From positions 620,001 to 684,000 of the forward strand of contig NZ_MAEW01000003.1 in assembly GCF_002013375.1 (NCBI RefSeq): DNA of 64,000 bases, given 5' to 3'. Shown piece by piece: positions 44,313 to 54,426 of the stretch. Within the stretch, counting starts at the first letter, position 1, and each line of letters starts with the position of its first letter. Below the pieces are notes generated by a model. It was not told where the DNA came from, searched no databases, and was given only the letters and a program-made list of their open reading frames with translations. The position numbers and the translations under genes are program-made. Source of the stretch: Mycobacterium sp. D16Q13 (lineage in GTDB: Bacteria; Actinomycetota; Actinomycetes; Mycobacteriales; Mycobacteriaceae).

Positions 44313-45071
44313 GTGACCGAGGCACCGAGTGTGGTGCGCCGCACCGCGGCGCTCCTGCGAGCGGTCTCGACCGAAACCGGAACCGGCGTCAGCACCACCG
44401 AACTCGCTCGCCGTACCGACATCCCACGGGCCACCGCGCACCGCCTGCTGGAATCGCTTGCCAGCGAAGGGCTGGTGGAACGCGACACGCGCTCCGGTCA
44501 GTGGTTCCTGGGCCCGGAGATCTACGTCCTCGGCGCCACATCCGCTCCCCGGTACAACATCACGGAGAAGGCGTCCGCCGATGTGGCGGCGCTGGCACGG
44601 GAAACCGGCGAGAGCGCGTTCTTCTCACTGCGTCGCGGTGATCACACCGTCGTGCTCCTGAGCGAGGACGGCGACTTTCCGATCCGGTCGCATGTGCTGT
44701 ACGAGGGTGCACGCTTTCCGCTCGGCGTCGTCTCATCCGGAATGGCCGTCCTGGCGTACCTTCCTGACGAGACAATTCATGCCTATCTCGATAGGGCCGA
44801 CCTACAGTCGGAGTGGGGCAGGGGTTTTCGCACCGATGCCGTCTGGGAGCGTATCGGCGCCACCCGACAGATCGGCTGGGCCGTCAATCCTGGTCAGGTG
44901 GTCGAGGGCTCGTGGGGTATGGCCGCCGCGGTGTTCGATACCCATCACAACCCCATCGGTGCGCTCACGTTGACGGGTATCGAATCCCGGTTCAACGCCG
45001 AACGCCAGCCAGTCCTCGGACAGTTACTCCTGCGGCACGCGCATCGGCTCAGCCGCACCGTGCGCCGCTAG
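44313..45071 (+). CDS. IclR family regulator of the CitE/MaoC operon
   Basis: 252 residues from GTG 44313, with little room for a leader after the operator. The N-terminal winged helix is VVRRTAALLRAVSTETGTGVSTTELARRTDIPRATAHRLLESLASEGLVERD, followed by the IclR effector domain (ADVAALARETGESAFFSLRRGDHTVVL to the C-terminus). It is divergent from the catabolic operon. IclR proteins sense small acids or CoA-pathway intermediates and repress or activate. Convergent with lysG, 4-bp overlap. Confidence 0.87.
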   Translation: MTEAPSVVRRTAALLRAVSTETGTGVSTTELARRTDIPRATAHRLLESLASEGLVERDTRSGQWFLGPEIYVLGATSAPRYNITEKASADVAALARETGESAFFSLRRGDHTVVLLSEDGDFPIRSHVLYEGARFPLGVVSSGMAVLAYLPDETIHAYLDRADLQSEWGRGFRTDAVWERIGATRQIGWAVNPGQVVEGSWGMAAAVFDTHHNPIGALTLTGIESRFNAERQPVLGQLLLRHAHRLSRTVRR

Positions 45072-45943
45072 CCCCCACGACGCAGGAGCGAGGCCGCCTC
45101 GCGCACCGCCGACGTGATCGCGGTCAGCGTCGAGGACTCGAATTTCCAGTGCTGCCAATACAGCGGCACATCGAGATGTCGCCCCGGTGCCAGATCGACG
45201 AGGCCGTCGCGATCCAGCTGCTCGGGCATCATTCCCCAACCCAGCCCCACCCGCAGCGCCTCGGTGTTTCCGCCCGTCGTGGGCACATAGTGCTCCGGCA
45301 CGGCGACATCCCGGCGGAAGAGCTTGCGCAAGAACTGGTCCTGGAGGGCATCGCGCCTGTCCCACCGCATCATCGGCGCCCGGCGGACGGCGTCGATCCC
45401 CGAGTCGAGCAGCCCACCCGGGAGGTAGCGCGCGACGTACCCCGGTGACGCCATTCCGAAGTACCGCATGGAACCCAATGGTTCCGAGCGGCATCCCGCG
45501 ATGGGCTTCGGTTCGGTGGTCACCGCCGCCATGACGACACCCGCGCGCAACAGTTCCGCGGAGTGATCCTGGTCCTCGATGCGGATATCGACCAGCACTC
45601 CGTCGGGAATCCGTGCCAACACCGACCCCATCCAGGTTCCGAACGAGTCTGCGTTCACCGCGAGCGCTACCCGTATCGGGGAGCCGTCGGCGCCCATCTC
45701 GCGCAGTGCCTCACGTTCCAGCGTCCCGACCTGGGCCGCCAACCTCATCAGCGAGGCACCCGCTTCGGTGGCCACACAGGGCTTTTCCCGCCGAACCAGC
45801 ACTTGGCCCACCGATTGTTCCAGGGCCTTGACACGTTGACTCACCGCCGAGGGGGTGATGACAAGCCGCCGGGCGGCGGCATCAAAGCTGCCCTCCTCGA
45901 TGACGGCGGCGAAGGCGACCAGCTGCTGCGAGTCCAGACTCAC
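45068..45943 (-). CDS. lysG: LysR family regulator LysG (ArgP/IciA type)
   Basis: 291 residues from GTG 45943. The HTH reads LVAFAAVIEEGSFDAAARRLVITPSAVSQRVKALEQSVGQVLVRR, with the ArgP-type effector domain following (ALAVNADSFGTWM, RYFGMASPGYVARYL). Divergent from lysE, the pairing known from Corynebacterium, where LysG with lysine or arginine activates export. The effector here is presumed the same. Confidence 0.9.
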   Translation of the reverse strand: MSLDSQQLVAFAAVIEEGSFDAAARRLVITPSAVSQRVKALEQSVGQVLVRREKPCVATEAGASLMRLAAQVGTLEREALREMGADGSPIRVALAVNADSFGTWMGSVLARIPDGVLVDIRIEDQDHSAELLRAGVVMAAVTTEPKPIAGCRSEPLGSMRYFGMASPGYVARYLPGGLLDSGIDAVRRAPMMRWDRRDALQDQFLRKLFRRDVAVPEHYVPTTGGNTEALRVGLGWGMMPEQLDRDGLVDLAPGRHLDVPLYWQHWKFESSTLTAITSAVREAASLLRRGG

Positions 45944-45980
45944 ATTAGCTATTCTAATGCAGAGTAAGAATCATTAGCTG
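45943..45980. promoter_or_regulatory. LysG-type operator region in lysG-lysE intergenic
   Basis: CATTAG-ctatt-CTAATG (45943-45959) forms an inverted repeat, and CATTAGCT recurs at 45972-45979. The dyad touches the lysG start codon and the block lies 35 to 70 bp upstream of lysE, as expected for a LysR-type activation site. Confidence 0.5.
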
Positions 45981-46014
45981 GACTGCATATTGCCGTGACC
46001 CTAGCGTCAGTGTT

Positions 46015-46608
46015 GTGACCGTTATTTTCCTCGGCTTTCTCACCGGAATGTCCCTCATCGCCGCCATCGGCGCCCAGAATGCCTTCGTGCTCAGGCAGGG
46101 GATTCGCAGTGAACACGTGCTGCCGGTTGTCGCCGTGTGCATCACCGGCGACTTCCTGCTCATCGCCGCGGGCATCGGTGGTCTCGGAGGCCTGATCACG
46201 GCCACACCGAGCCTGCTCACCGTGGCCAAGGTGGGTGGCGCCGCGTTTCTGATCGGCTACGGATTGTTGGCCGCCCGCCGCGCGTTGCGCCCCGGAACGC
46301 TGGTACCGGCCGAATCCAATCCGGCCCGCCTCGGCGCAGCCCTGACGACCGCGCTGGCCATCACCTTCCTGAATCCGCACGTCTACCTCGACACCGTGGT
46401 GCTGCTCGGCTCCCTGGCCAACGCGCACCAGGACGCACGCTGGCTGTTTGGTGCGGGCGCCCTGACCGCGAGTGTCACCTGGTTTGTGGCACTCGGATTC
46501 GGCGCGCGACATCTTGCCGGACTGTTCCAGCGTCCGGGAACCTGGCGGGTGCTTGATGCAGGGATCGCCGTCGTGATGATCGCCCTGGGCACCTCACTGG
46601 TCATCTGA
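46015..46608 (+). CDS. lysE: LysE family basic amino acid exporter
   Basis: 197 residues with five to six membrane helices and the family start [27 protein letters not shown], then [21 protein letters not shown]. Exports L-lysine/L-arginine, preventing toxic accumulation during peptide use. Expression is expected to depend on the divergent LysG. GTG start at 46015. Confidence 0.92.
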   Translation: MTVIFLGFLTGMSLIAAIGAQNAFVLRQGIRSEHVLPVVAVCITGDFLLIAAGIGGLGGLITATPSLLTVAKVGGAAFLIGYGLLAARRALRPGTLVPAESNPARLGAALTTALAITFLNPHVYLDTVVLLGSLANAHQDARWLFGAGALTASVTWFVALGFGARHLAGLFQRPGTWRVLDAGIAVVMIALGTSLVI

Positions 46609-46617
46609 TCGCCCTTG

Positions 46618-46657
46618 CCGAACCATTTGGTTCGGTGTTAGCGTCCTTCCCGAACCA
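46618..46657. promoter_or_regulatory. Palindromic operator upstream of the DUF4334-ADH-TetR operon
   Basis: CCGAACCA-tt-TGGTTCGG (46618-46635) is perfect, and the half-site CCGAACCA recurs at 46650-46657. It lies 18 to 57 bp before the first gene. The TetR protein encoded last in this operon is the likely binder. Confidence 0.6.
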
Positions 46658-46674
46658 ACTGACTTGGGAGAAAC

Positions 46675-47142
46675 ATGGACGTCGACAAGGCCCGCACGCG
46701 TTTCGCCGAACTTCGCGGCCAGAGAGACGTCAGCCCCGCCGATCTCGACGAGATCTGGGCCGCGCTCGACACTGTCCGACCCGAGGACATGCTGGGCAGC
46801 TGGAAGGGCGACGAGTTCCACACCGGGCACAAGATGAACGGCCAACTGGCCGCCGCCCGCTGGTACGGCAAGATCTTCACGTCCATCAACGATGTCGAAC
46901 CCATCGTCTGTTACGACGAGGACGGAAAGCTGTTTTCCAACAACGCGTTGAGCCTGGGCGGTGCGACCCTGTGGGACATCGAGTTCCGCGGAGAGGTCAC
47001 CGGCACCATGGTCTACGACGGCCAGCCCACCTTCGATCACTTCAAGTGGGTCGACGAGAACACGCTGATGGGCATCATGAACGGCAAGCGTCAGCGTGCC
47101 AGCGGCAACTACCTCTATTTCCTGCTCGAACGCGACCAGTGA
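46675..47142 (+). CDS. GXWXG/DUF4334 domain protein
   Basis: 155 residues; GGGAGA precedes the ATG. The GSWKG motif near residue 42 gives the GXWXG domain, and WYGKIFTSINDVEPIVCYDEDGKLFSNN to the C-terminus is DUF4334. These small proteins often accompany oxidoreductases; the role is unknown, possibly ligand binding. Its TGA overlaps the alcohol dehydrogenase GTG. Confidence 0.85.
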   Translation: MDVDKARTRFAELRGQRDVSPADLDEIWAALDTVRPEDMLGSWKGDEFHTGHKMNGQLAAARWYGKIFTSINDVEPIVCYDEDGKLFSNNALSLGGATLWDIEFRGEVTGTMVYDGQPTFDHFKWVDENTLMGIMNGKRQRASGNYLYFLLERDQ

Positions 47143-48206
47143 AAGTCACCGCAGCACTGAGTCGCTCGGCAGAGTCTCCGTTCGCGCTGGAACAAGTCGA
47201 ACTCGACGGACCGCGCCCCGACGAGGTGCTCGTCAAGATTCACGCCACCGGCCTGTGCCACACCGATCTGACCTTCAAGGCGCAGGTACCCATCCCGGCG
47301 GTCCTGGGCCACGAAGGCGCGGGGGTCGTCCAGGCGGTGGGTGATGAGGTGACCGATATCCGCCCGGGAGACCACGTGGTCTTGAGCTACCGAAGCTGCG
47401 GCGAATGCCGGCAATGCGGTGCGGGCGAGCGGGCCTACTGCTCACGGGCCGCGCGGCTGAACCTCGCCGGCACCCGGCTCGATGGCTCATCGACACTGTC
47501 CCAGAACGGGAACGGCCTATTCGGCTCGTTCTTCGGGCAATCCAGCTTCGCGCAGTACGCACTGGCCGCCACCGACAACACGGTCGTCGTTGATCCGTCG
47601 ACTGATCTCGTCATCGCCGCACCGCTCGGATGCGGCCTGCAGACGGGCGCCGGTGCGGTGCTCAATGTACTGACACCCGAACCCGATTCGCAGCTTGTCG
47701 TATTCGGCGCAGGCGGTGTCGGCCTGGCAGCGGTGATGGCCGCTAAGGCCATCGGGGTGCGCACAATCATCGCCGTGGACCCGGTGGCCTCCCGACGTGA
47801 CAAGGCAGTCGAGCTGGGCGCCACCCGCACCGTCGACCCGGCGGCCGAGGACGCGGCCTCCGTGGCACGCGGAGCCACCCACGCGCTCGACACCACGGCG
47901 AACACCAACGTCATCGCCACGGCGCTCGGCCTGTTGCGGCAGCGGGGCGTGCTGGTTCTGGTCGGGCTGGGGGCCTCACACGGAACGATCGACCTCACCG
48001 ATCTCATGTTCGGCGGCAAAGTGATTCGCGGATGTATCGAGGGTGACGCGAACCCACAGGAATTCATTCCGGAACTGCTGCGGATGCACGCAGAGGGACG
48101 CTTTCCCATTGAATCGCTGATCAGTAGATACCCGGCGAGCGCGATCGATCAGGCCGTGGCGGATGCGCGGTCCGGTGCCGCGATCAAACCGGTGCTGCTC
48201 TGGTGA
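47139..48206 (+). CDS. Zinc-dependent alcohol dehydrogenase (class III-like MDR family)
   Basis: 355 residues from GTG 47139, overlapping the previous stop (GTGA). Catalytic zinc ligands C40 (GLCHTDL), H58-E59 (GHEGAGVV) and a Cys in PLGCGLQTG; structural zinc loop C87, C90, C93, C101; NAD motif FGAGGVGLAAVMAAKAIG. Resembles aryl/long-chain alcohol dehydrogenases. Middle gene of a three-gene operon with DUF4334 and TetR. The substrate is an alcohol or aldehyde of unknown type. Confidence 0.9.
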   Translation: MKVTAALSRSAESPFALEQVELDGPRPDEVLVKIHATGLCHTDLTFKAQVPIPAVLGHEGAGVVQAVGDEVTDIRPGDHVVLSYRSCGECRQCGAGERAYCSRAARLNLAGTRLDGSSTLSQNGNGLFGSFFGQSSFAQYALAATDNTVVVDPSTDLVIAAPLGCGLQTGAGAVLNVLTPEPDSQLVVFGAGGVGLAAVMAAKAIGVRTIIAVDPVASRRDKAVELGATRTVDPAAEDAASVARGATHALDTTANTNVIATALGLLRQRGVLVLVGLGASHGTIDLTDLMFGGKVIRGCIEGDANPQEFIPELLRMHAEGRFPIESLISRYPASAIDQAVADARSGAAIKPVLLW

Positions 48207-48793
48207 GTGCCATGCGCGCTGCGGGTCAGGCCACTCACGATCGGATCATGGCCGCGGCCAAGGCCGAGTTCACCGAATACGGCTTCGCCGGCGCACGGCT
48301 GAACCGGATTGCCACCACTGCGAACGCGAGCAAGGAGCGACTGTACAGCTATTTCGAGAGCAAGGAACAGCTGTTTGAAGCCGTTGTGGCGCAATGGATC
48401 AATGATGCGCCGTACAAGGTGCCGTTTAGCGCCGGTGACGTGCCGGGGTACGTCGCGGGGCTGTTCGACAACATCGTCGCCGATCCGCAAGGCGCACGGT
48501 TACAACGCTGGATCGAGTTAGAGGCCCCCGCCGGGATGTTCGACAACCACGTGCTGCGCCGCATCTTCCAGGCGAAACTCGATGAGGTACGCCAGGGGCA
48601 GCAGACCGGGCTCATCGACCCGACGTGGGACCCCATGAGTCTGCTCACGGTGCTGATCGATATCGCCTACTCGATGGCCGCCAGCGGGTTCGGCATCGAC
48701 CGTATTGTCGGTGAACCGCTCGCCGAGCACATGCTCGCCGATCGCCGCGCCGCAGCCGCTGAAGCAGCGCGGCGACTGGTTGGCGGTCCGTAA
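48203..48793 (+). CDS. TetR family regulator
   Basis: 196 residues from GTG 48203, overlapping the alcohol dehydrogenase stop by 4 bp; ATG 48212 is an alternative. HTH: HDRIMAAAKAEFTEYGFAGARLNRIATTANASKERLYSYFESKEQLFEAVV. As the last gene of the operon it is probably an autorepressor acting at the palindrome 46618-46635, relieved by the alcohol or aldehyde substrate. Confidence 0.87.
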   Translation: MSAMRAAGQATHDRIMAAAKAEFTEYGFAGARLNRIATTANASKERLYSYFESKEQLFEAVVAQWINDAPYKVPFSAGDVPGYVAGLFDNIVADPQGARLQRWIELEAPAGMFDNHVLRRIFQAKLDEVRQGQQTGLIDPTWDPMSLLTVLIDIAYSMAASGFGIDRIVGEPLAEHMLADRRAAAAEAARRLVGGP

Positions 48794-48850
48794 GACATCG
48801 CCGCGACGTGCAAAGCCCCCTCGCGTGCTTGCGGCAGCTACCCTCGATAC

Positions 48851-49843
48851 GTGCCGTCCGCGATTCTGACCCGCCGCGGGTTTCTGGCCGCCGGTGCCGC
48901 CCTCGCCGCGGGCACCGCGCTAGCCGCCTGCACTAACGACTCCCCTCGTACCTCGGAGCAGAACGGCACCGCCGTCATCAGGCACGCGTTCGGTACGACC
49001 GAGGTCACGGCGCCGCCGAAGCGCATCGTCAGCGCGGGATACACCGAACACGACTACCTGTTAGCGCTGGGCATCGTCCCCATCGCGGTCACCGAGTGGT
49101 ACGGCGGCTACCCATTCGCAACCTGGCCATGGGCCACCGACCGGCTCGGCGCCGCCAAACCCGAGGTGCTCACGCTTACCGACGGACTGATGGTCGACAA
49201 GATCGCGTCCCTGAAACCCGATCTGATCCTGGCCACCGACGCCGGGCTGGACCAGGACACCTACAACAAGTTGTCCGGCATCGCACCGACCATCGCGCAG
49301 GCGGGCCGGTACGCGTTCTTCGAACCGTGGAAGGACCAGGCCAAGGCCATCGGACAGGCGGTGTTCAAACCGTCGGAGATGGACGCGGTGGTCCAGGCCG
49401 TCGACAACACCTTCACGTCGGCCGCCTCCGCGCACGCCGGCTTCAAAGACAAGAAGGCCATCTATCTGCAGGGCGAACTGCTCGACGGGCAGGCCATCGC
49501 GTACCGGTCCGGATCGCGCACCGGATTCCTCACCGCCCTCGGGCTGGCCGTTCCCACCGAGTTGGAGAGCTATGCCAAGGGCGAGCAGCTTGCGTATCTG
49601 CCAGCCGAACAACTCTCCAGCGTCCTCGGCCAGGCCGATGTGCTGGTGTGGGGCACCGAATCAGAGGAGCAGAGCGCCGCGCTGCGGGCCGATCCGGCGA
49701 TCACCAAGCTGGGCTCCTCGCTGCTGAGCCGCAGCATCTTCGCCAGCAAGGAGCTGGCCGGCGCCATCAACTTCAGCTCGCCGTTGAGCCTGACCTACGT
49801 GGCGGACAATCTGGTCCCCCAGCTGGCCCGGATATTGGGGTGA
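48851..49843 (+). CDS. Iron-siderophore ABC transporter substrate-binding lipoprotein (FecB-like, Rv0265c-like)
   Basis: 330 residues from GTG 48851. A Tat-like signal (LTRRGFLAAG) ends in lipobox LAAC, so it is a lipid-anchored periplasmic protein. The class III binding fold shows in PPKRIVSAGYTEHDYLLALGIVPIAV, GGYPFATWPWATDRLG and SLKPDLILATDAGLDQDTYNKLSGIAPTI. It has the size and place of M. tuberculosis Rv0265c, implicated in heme/siderophore iron uptake. No permease or ATPase is adjacent. Its stop overlaps the next gene start. Confidence 0.88.
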   Translation: MPSAILTRRGFLAAGAALAAGTALAACTNDSPRTSEQNGTAVIRHAFGTTEVTAPPKRIVSAGYTEHDYLLALGIVPIAVTEWYGGYPFATWPWATDRLGAAKPEVLTLTDGLMVDKIASLKPDLILATDAGLDQDTYNKLSGIAPTIAQAGRYAFFEPWKDQAKAIGQAVFKPSEMDAVVQAVDNTFTSAASAHAGFKDKKAIYLQGELLDGQAIAYRSGSRTGFLTALGLAVPTELESYAKGEQLAYLPAEQLSSVLGQADVLVWGTESEEQSAALRADPAITKLGSSLLSRSIFASKELAGAINFSSPLSLTYVADNLVPQLARILG

Positions 49844-50232
49844 TGACCTACCCGAACGCCCGCCCGGGGCCATATTGGGTTGACGTCATGATTCGTGTGG
49901 TGGGCGGCGTCGTCGGCGCGACCGCTCTCGGCATCTTCGGACTGGCGGCATTCATGGTGTTGTCGTCCCGATTGTCGTCGAATCCGGCCGCCGACCCGCA
50001 CGGCTTCGGGCTGATCTTGGGAATGCTGCTCGCCATCCCCTGCGGACTGGTGGCTGCGGGTACATTGCCCCTGACGCTTCCCCGCGGACAACGGCTTCGC
50101 GCCGTGACGATCGGTTTTATCGTGTACCTGGCCTCCGCCGCGGTGTTGATCTATTCGGCCGCCACCATGCCCAACCGCCCACCGCCCTGCGCGACAAATC
50201 CACCCGCACCCCAGTGCAAGCACGCACCTTAG
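49843..50232 (+). CDS. Small membrane protein of unknown function
   Basis: 129 residues from ATG 49843, overlapping the lipoprotein stop by one base (TGATG), so co-translated. Three hydrophobic helices (about 18-42, 54-76, 86-106) and a Pro/Cys-rich tail (PPPCATNPPAPQCKHAP). No family is recognised. Coupling to a FecB-like lipoprotein suggests an accessory role, which is unproven. Confidence 0.7.
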   Translation: MTYPNARPGPYWVDVMIRVVGGVVGATALGIFGLAAFMVLSSRLSSNPAADPHGFGLILGMLLAIPCGLVAAGTLPLTLPRGQRLRAVTIGFIVYLASAAVLIYSAATMPNRPPPCATNPPAPQCKHAP

Positions 50233-50242
50233 ACTTCGCGGA

Positions 50243-50956
50243 ATGGAGACAAGCGAGGTCGAGAAGACTCCTCAGGACCAGGTGGTCTTCGCGCAGGTCG
50301 GTCGCAGCTACTATCCACTGCTGTCGGCCATCTTTGTCGGCGTGGTGCTGATCTCGAATGTCGCTGCCACCAAGGCAATTGGATTCGGGCCCGTTGTCGG
50401 CGATTGGTCGCTGATTACCGACGGAGCGTTCGTGCTGTTCCCGCTGAGCTACGTGATCGGCGATGTGCTCAGCGAGGTCTATGGATATCGCGCCACCAAC
50501 CGGGTAATCCTGCTCGGATTCGCGATGGAGCTGTTGGCCTGCGTGGTGCTCTGGACCGCAATGATGCTGCCCGCCGCCGACTTCTACCCCAACCAGGAGG
50601 CATTCGCCACCATCGTCCGGAGCATCACCACACTGATGGTTGCCGGACTCGCGGGATACCTTGTTGGGCAAACACTTAACGCACTCGTAGTCGTACGGAT
50701 GAAGAAGCGCTCCAAGGAGCGTCACCTGTGGGCGCGACTGGTGGGTTCGACGGTCGTCGGCGAGTTTGCCGATTCGCTGGTGTTCTGCTCGATCGCGGCC
50801 ACCGCGCTGGGTATTCACACCCTCGGCCAACTGGCGACGTACACCGCGCTGGGCTGGATCTTCAAGTCCGTGGTGGAGATCGTGATGCTGCCGATCACCT
50901 ACCGGGTGATCGCCTACATCAAGAAGCACGAGCCGACTTATACACAGGCGGGATAA
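50243..50956 (+). CDS. yhhQ: YhhQ/VUT family transporter, queuosine-precursor type
   Basis: 237 residues, six membrane helices. The family signature appears as [42 protein letters not shown] and [18 protein letters not shown], ending in [21 protein letters not shown]. YhhQ imports 7-deazaguanine precursors of queuosine in other bacteria. No queuosine gene is nearby, so the substrate is inferred from the family. Confidence 0.88.
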   Translation: METSEVEKTPQDQVVFAQVGRSYYPLLSAIFVGVVLISNVAATKAIGFGPVVGDWSLITDGAFVLFPLSYVIGDVLSEVYGYRATNRVILLGFAMELLACVVLWTAMMLPAADFYPNQEAFATIVRSITTLMVAGLAGYLVGQTLNALVVVRMKKRSKERHLWARLVGSTVVGEFADSLVFCSIAATALGIHTLGQLATYTALGWIFKSVVEIVMLPITYRVIAYIKKHEPTYTQAG

Positions 50957-50995
50957 ATGCGCCCTTAGGCGCAGCCACGGGAGTACCGTCGAAGT

Positions 50996-51631
50996 ATGAG
51001 TACCGCAACGGATTTGAAGGTGCGGGATCACGGGGACCGGGCGTTGTTGCTCGAATGTGCATCCGTGCAGGAAGTGCTGGCGTGGACGTCAGCACTGAAT
51101 GTCGACCCTATCGACGGCATCACCGATATCGTTCCCGCCTCCCGCACCGTCCTGCTCAAGCTCCGCGGCCCCGCCGACCAGGCCATCGTTCGGCACCGGC
51201 TGACTCAGCGCGCGGCGCCGCCCGGCACGCTCGCGGGCACCACATCGCCACCGGTAACCATCCCGGTCCGGTACGACGGCCTCGATCTCGAAGAGGTCGC
51301 CGAGCACACCGGCCTGGGCGTGGACGGTGTCATCGCCGCACACACCGGAACGATCTGGACGGTCGGATTCTGCGGATTCGCACCGGGATTCGCCTACCTG
51401 GTGGAAGGCGACCCGCGCCTGGCCATCCCTCGCCGCGCCGACCCGCGCACCAAGGTACCCGCCGGCGCGGTCGCGCTCGCCGGCGAGTTCAGCGGCATCT
51501 ACCCACGCGAGTCCCCCGGCGGCTGGCAGCTCATCGGCAGCACCGACGCCGTCGTCTGGGACCTCGATCGCAACCCACCGGCGCTGCTCACTCCCGGTAC
51601 ACGCGTCCAGTTCCAGGAGGTGACGGCATGA
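50996..51631 (+). CDS. pxpB: 5-oxoprolinase subunit B (KipI family)
   Basis: 211 residues. KipI family marks: [32 protein letters not shown]-like [29 protein letters not shown] and [46 protein letters not shown]. Works with PxpA and PxpC to hydrolyse pyroglutamate. Corresponds to Rv0264c. Its stop overlaps pxpC (ATGA). PxpA is not in this window. Confidence 0.9.
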   Translation: MSTATDLKVRDHGDRALLLECASVQEVLAWTSALNVDPIDGITDIVPASRTVLLKLRGPADQAIVRHRLTQRAAPPGTLAGTTSPPVTIPVRYDGLDLEEVAEHTGLGVDGVIAAHTGTIWTVGFCGFAPGFAYLVEGDPRLAIPRRADPRTKVPAGAVALAGEFSGIYPRESPGGWQLIGSTDAVVWDLDRNPPALLTPGTRVQFQEVTA

Positions 51632-52503
51632 GACCCGCGCTGGAAGTCATGCGCACGGGCCCGCTGGCGCTGGTCCAGGACCTCGGTCGCATCGGCAAAG
51701 CGGCCATGGGCGTCGGACGCTCGGGGGCGGCGGACCGCGGATCGCATTCCCTGGCCAACCGGCTGGTGGCCAATCCCGACAACCTGGCCACCATCGAGGT
51801 AACCCTCGGCGGTATGTCATTCCGGATATCCGGCGGTGACGCTGTGGTGGCCGTCACCGGTGCCGACACCGATCCATCCATCAACGGGATTCCCTTTGGC
51901 ACCAACAGCATTGCCCAGGTTCAGGACGGCGACGTAGTGTCACTCGGCGCACCGCGCAGCGGGCTACGCAGCTATGTGGCGGTGCGCGGCGGGGTCAGCG
52001 TGGCACCGGTGATGGGCTCGCGTAGCTTCGACATCCTGTCTGGCATCGGCCCCAGGCCCCTGCAGGCCGGGGACAGATTGCCGGTCGGACCGCGGTCCCC
52101 TTCCTTCCCGGAGGTAGAACTGGCGCCGGTGGCCCCCATCTCCGATGCCACCGTCGAGCTCAAGGTGGTACCCGGTCCACGCGACGACTGGTTCATCGAT
52201 CCCGACGCGCTGACCCACCGAGCCTGGATAGTCTCCGACCGCAGCGACCGGGTGGGCACTCGACTCATCGGCAAGCCATTGGAACTGCGCGACCCGGCCA
52301 GGCAGCTGCCGAGCGAGGGTGTGGTCCGTGGCGCCATTCAGGTGCCGCCCGGCGGCCAGCCCGTTATCCTGGGCCCTGACCATCCGGTTACCGGAGGCTA
52401 TCCGGTGATCGGCGTGATCACCGATCACGATGTCGATCTGGCCGCCCAGGTACGGCCAGGACAAACTGTTCGGTTCCATTGGTCACGACCGCGCCTGAGC
52501 TAG
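51628..52503 (+). CDS. pxpC: 5-oxoprolinase subunit C (KipA family)
   Basis: 291 residues from ATG 51628, overlapping pxpB. KipA/biotin-dependent carboxylase-like fold: [91 protein letters not shown]. Partner of KipI, equivalent to Rv0263c. It ends nine bases before aac(2'), whose GTG has its own AGGAG. Confidence 0.92.
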   Translation: MRPALEVMRTGPLALVQDLGRIGKAAMGVGRSGAADRGSHSLANRLVANPDNLATIEVTLGGMSFRISGGDAVVAVTGADTDPSINGIPFGTNSIAQVQDGDVVSLGAPRSGLRSYVAVRGGVSVAPVMGSRSFDILSGIGPRPLQAGDRLPVGPRSPSFPEVELAPVAPISDATVELKVVPGPRDDWFIDPDALTHRAWIVSDRSDRVGTRLIGKPLELRDPARQLPSEGVVRGAIQVPPGGQPVILGPDHPVTGGYPVIGVITDHDVDLAAQVRPGQTVRFHWSRPRLS

Positions 52504-53690
<1,187 letters not shown>

Positions 53691-53737
53691 CACAGCGACG
53701 GTACCGACGCAATCTGAGAGAGTCTGAGAAAGTGGAT

Positions 53738-54406
53738 CTACCGGCCGGAGAGGGCCCGTTCCTTGCGCCGCAGGTACATCCGGATGGCAACGACAACACC
53801 CACGATGAGTCCGCCCGTGGTGAGCATCGACACCACCGGGTTGACGGCCTGTACGACGTCGACGGAGAAGGTGTAGATGATCACCACCATCAGCGCGCAG
53901 AACAGCAGACTGAAGATCCCGCACCAGAAGCTGACATAGATATGCAGCCGGTGGTACGAGCGCTGATCCTCATCGGTCCAGCCCTGCTCCTCCGCTAGTT
54001 TCTCCACGCCGCCGGGCCATAGCTTGGTGACCAGCAGCTCCGTCAGCGGTTTACCGATGAGCGCGCTCACCAGGAAGTAGGTCGCCAGCAGCATGCCGGG
54101 CACCTCGTTGGTGACCTGCGACAAGCGCGGGTCGCGGGTCAACCACGCCATGATGAGACTGACCCCGAATATCGGCACCACCAGCAGCGAAACCGGGTCC
54201 AGAGCCCGCTTCCACGCCATCTTGACCAATGCCTGGGTGGCCGAGACCGCGGTGGCGGCCATGAGGGCGTGCAGTTCGGAGAATCCGGCCAGGCGCAGCC
54301 CGAAGTAGGCACACAGGGCGGGCCCGACGTTGAGCAATCCCTCGATCACGAGCTGGCGGGGCGAGATCCCGCTCTCGGTTTCGGACTGCTCGGTGGTCAG
54401 GGACAC
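53738..54406 (-). CDS. VC0807-like membrane protein, paralogue 2
   Basis: 222 residues from GTG 54406. Same pattern as its neighbours: VGPALCAYFGLRLAGFSELHALMAATAVSATQALVKMAWKR, then SALIGKPLTELLVTKLWPGGVEKLAEEQGWT, SYHRLHIYVSFWCGIFSLL and a final helix ending YLRRKERALSGR. Six membrane helices are likely. It follows paralogue 1 after 20 bp. Function unknown. Confidence 0.8.
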   Translation of the reverse strand: MSLTTEQSETESGISPRQLVIEGLLNVGPALCAYFGLRLAGFSELHALMAATAVSATQALVKMAWKRALDPVSLLVVPIFGVSLIMAWLTRDPRLSQVTNEVPGMLLATYFLVSALIGKPLTELLVTKLWPGGVEKLAEEQGWTDEDQRSYHRLHIYVSFWCGIFSLLFCALMVVIIYTFSVDVVQAVNPVVSMLTTGGLIVGVVVAIRMYLRRKERALSGR

Positions 54407-54426
54407 CGCGCGACTGTATCCGCTCG

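Noticed and set aside
44210-44488. N-terminal extension of the MaoC gene
   Set aside because: Antisense to the IclR gene and Ser/Arg/Val-rich without family likeness; the hydratase fold begins at about 44209.
46635-47138. Long N-terminal extension of the alcohol dehydrogenase frame
   Set aside because: It overlaps the DUF4334 gene in another frame; the zinc dehydrogenase begins at GTG 47139, coupled to the upstream stop.
49096-49842. N-terminal extension of the small membrane protein at 49843
   Set aside because: It is an Arg-rich out-of-frame reading of the FecB-like lipoprotein gene.
50728-51627. Long upstream extension of pxpC
   Set aside because: Out-of-frame reading across yhhQ and pxpB; ATG 51628 overlaps the pxpB stop and begins the KipA homology.
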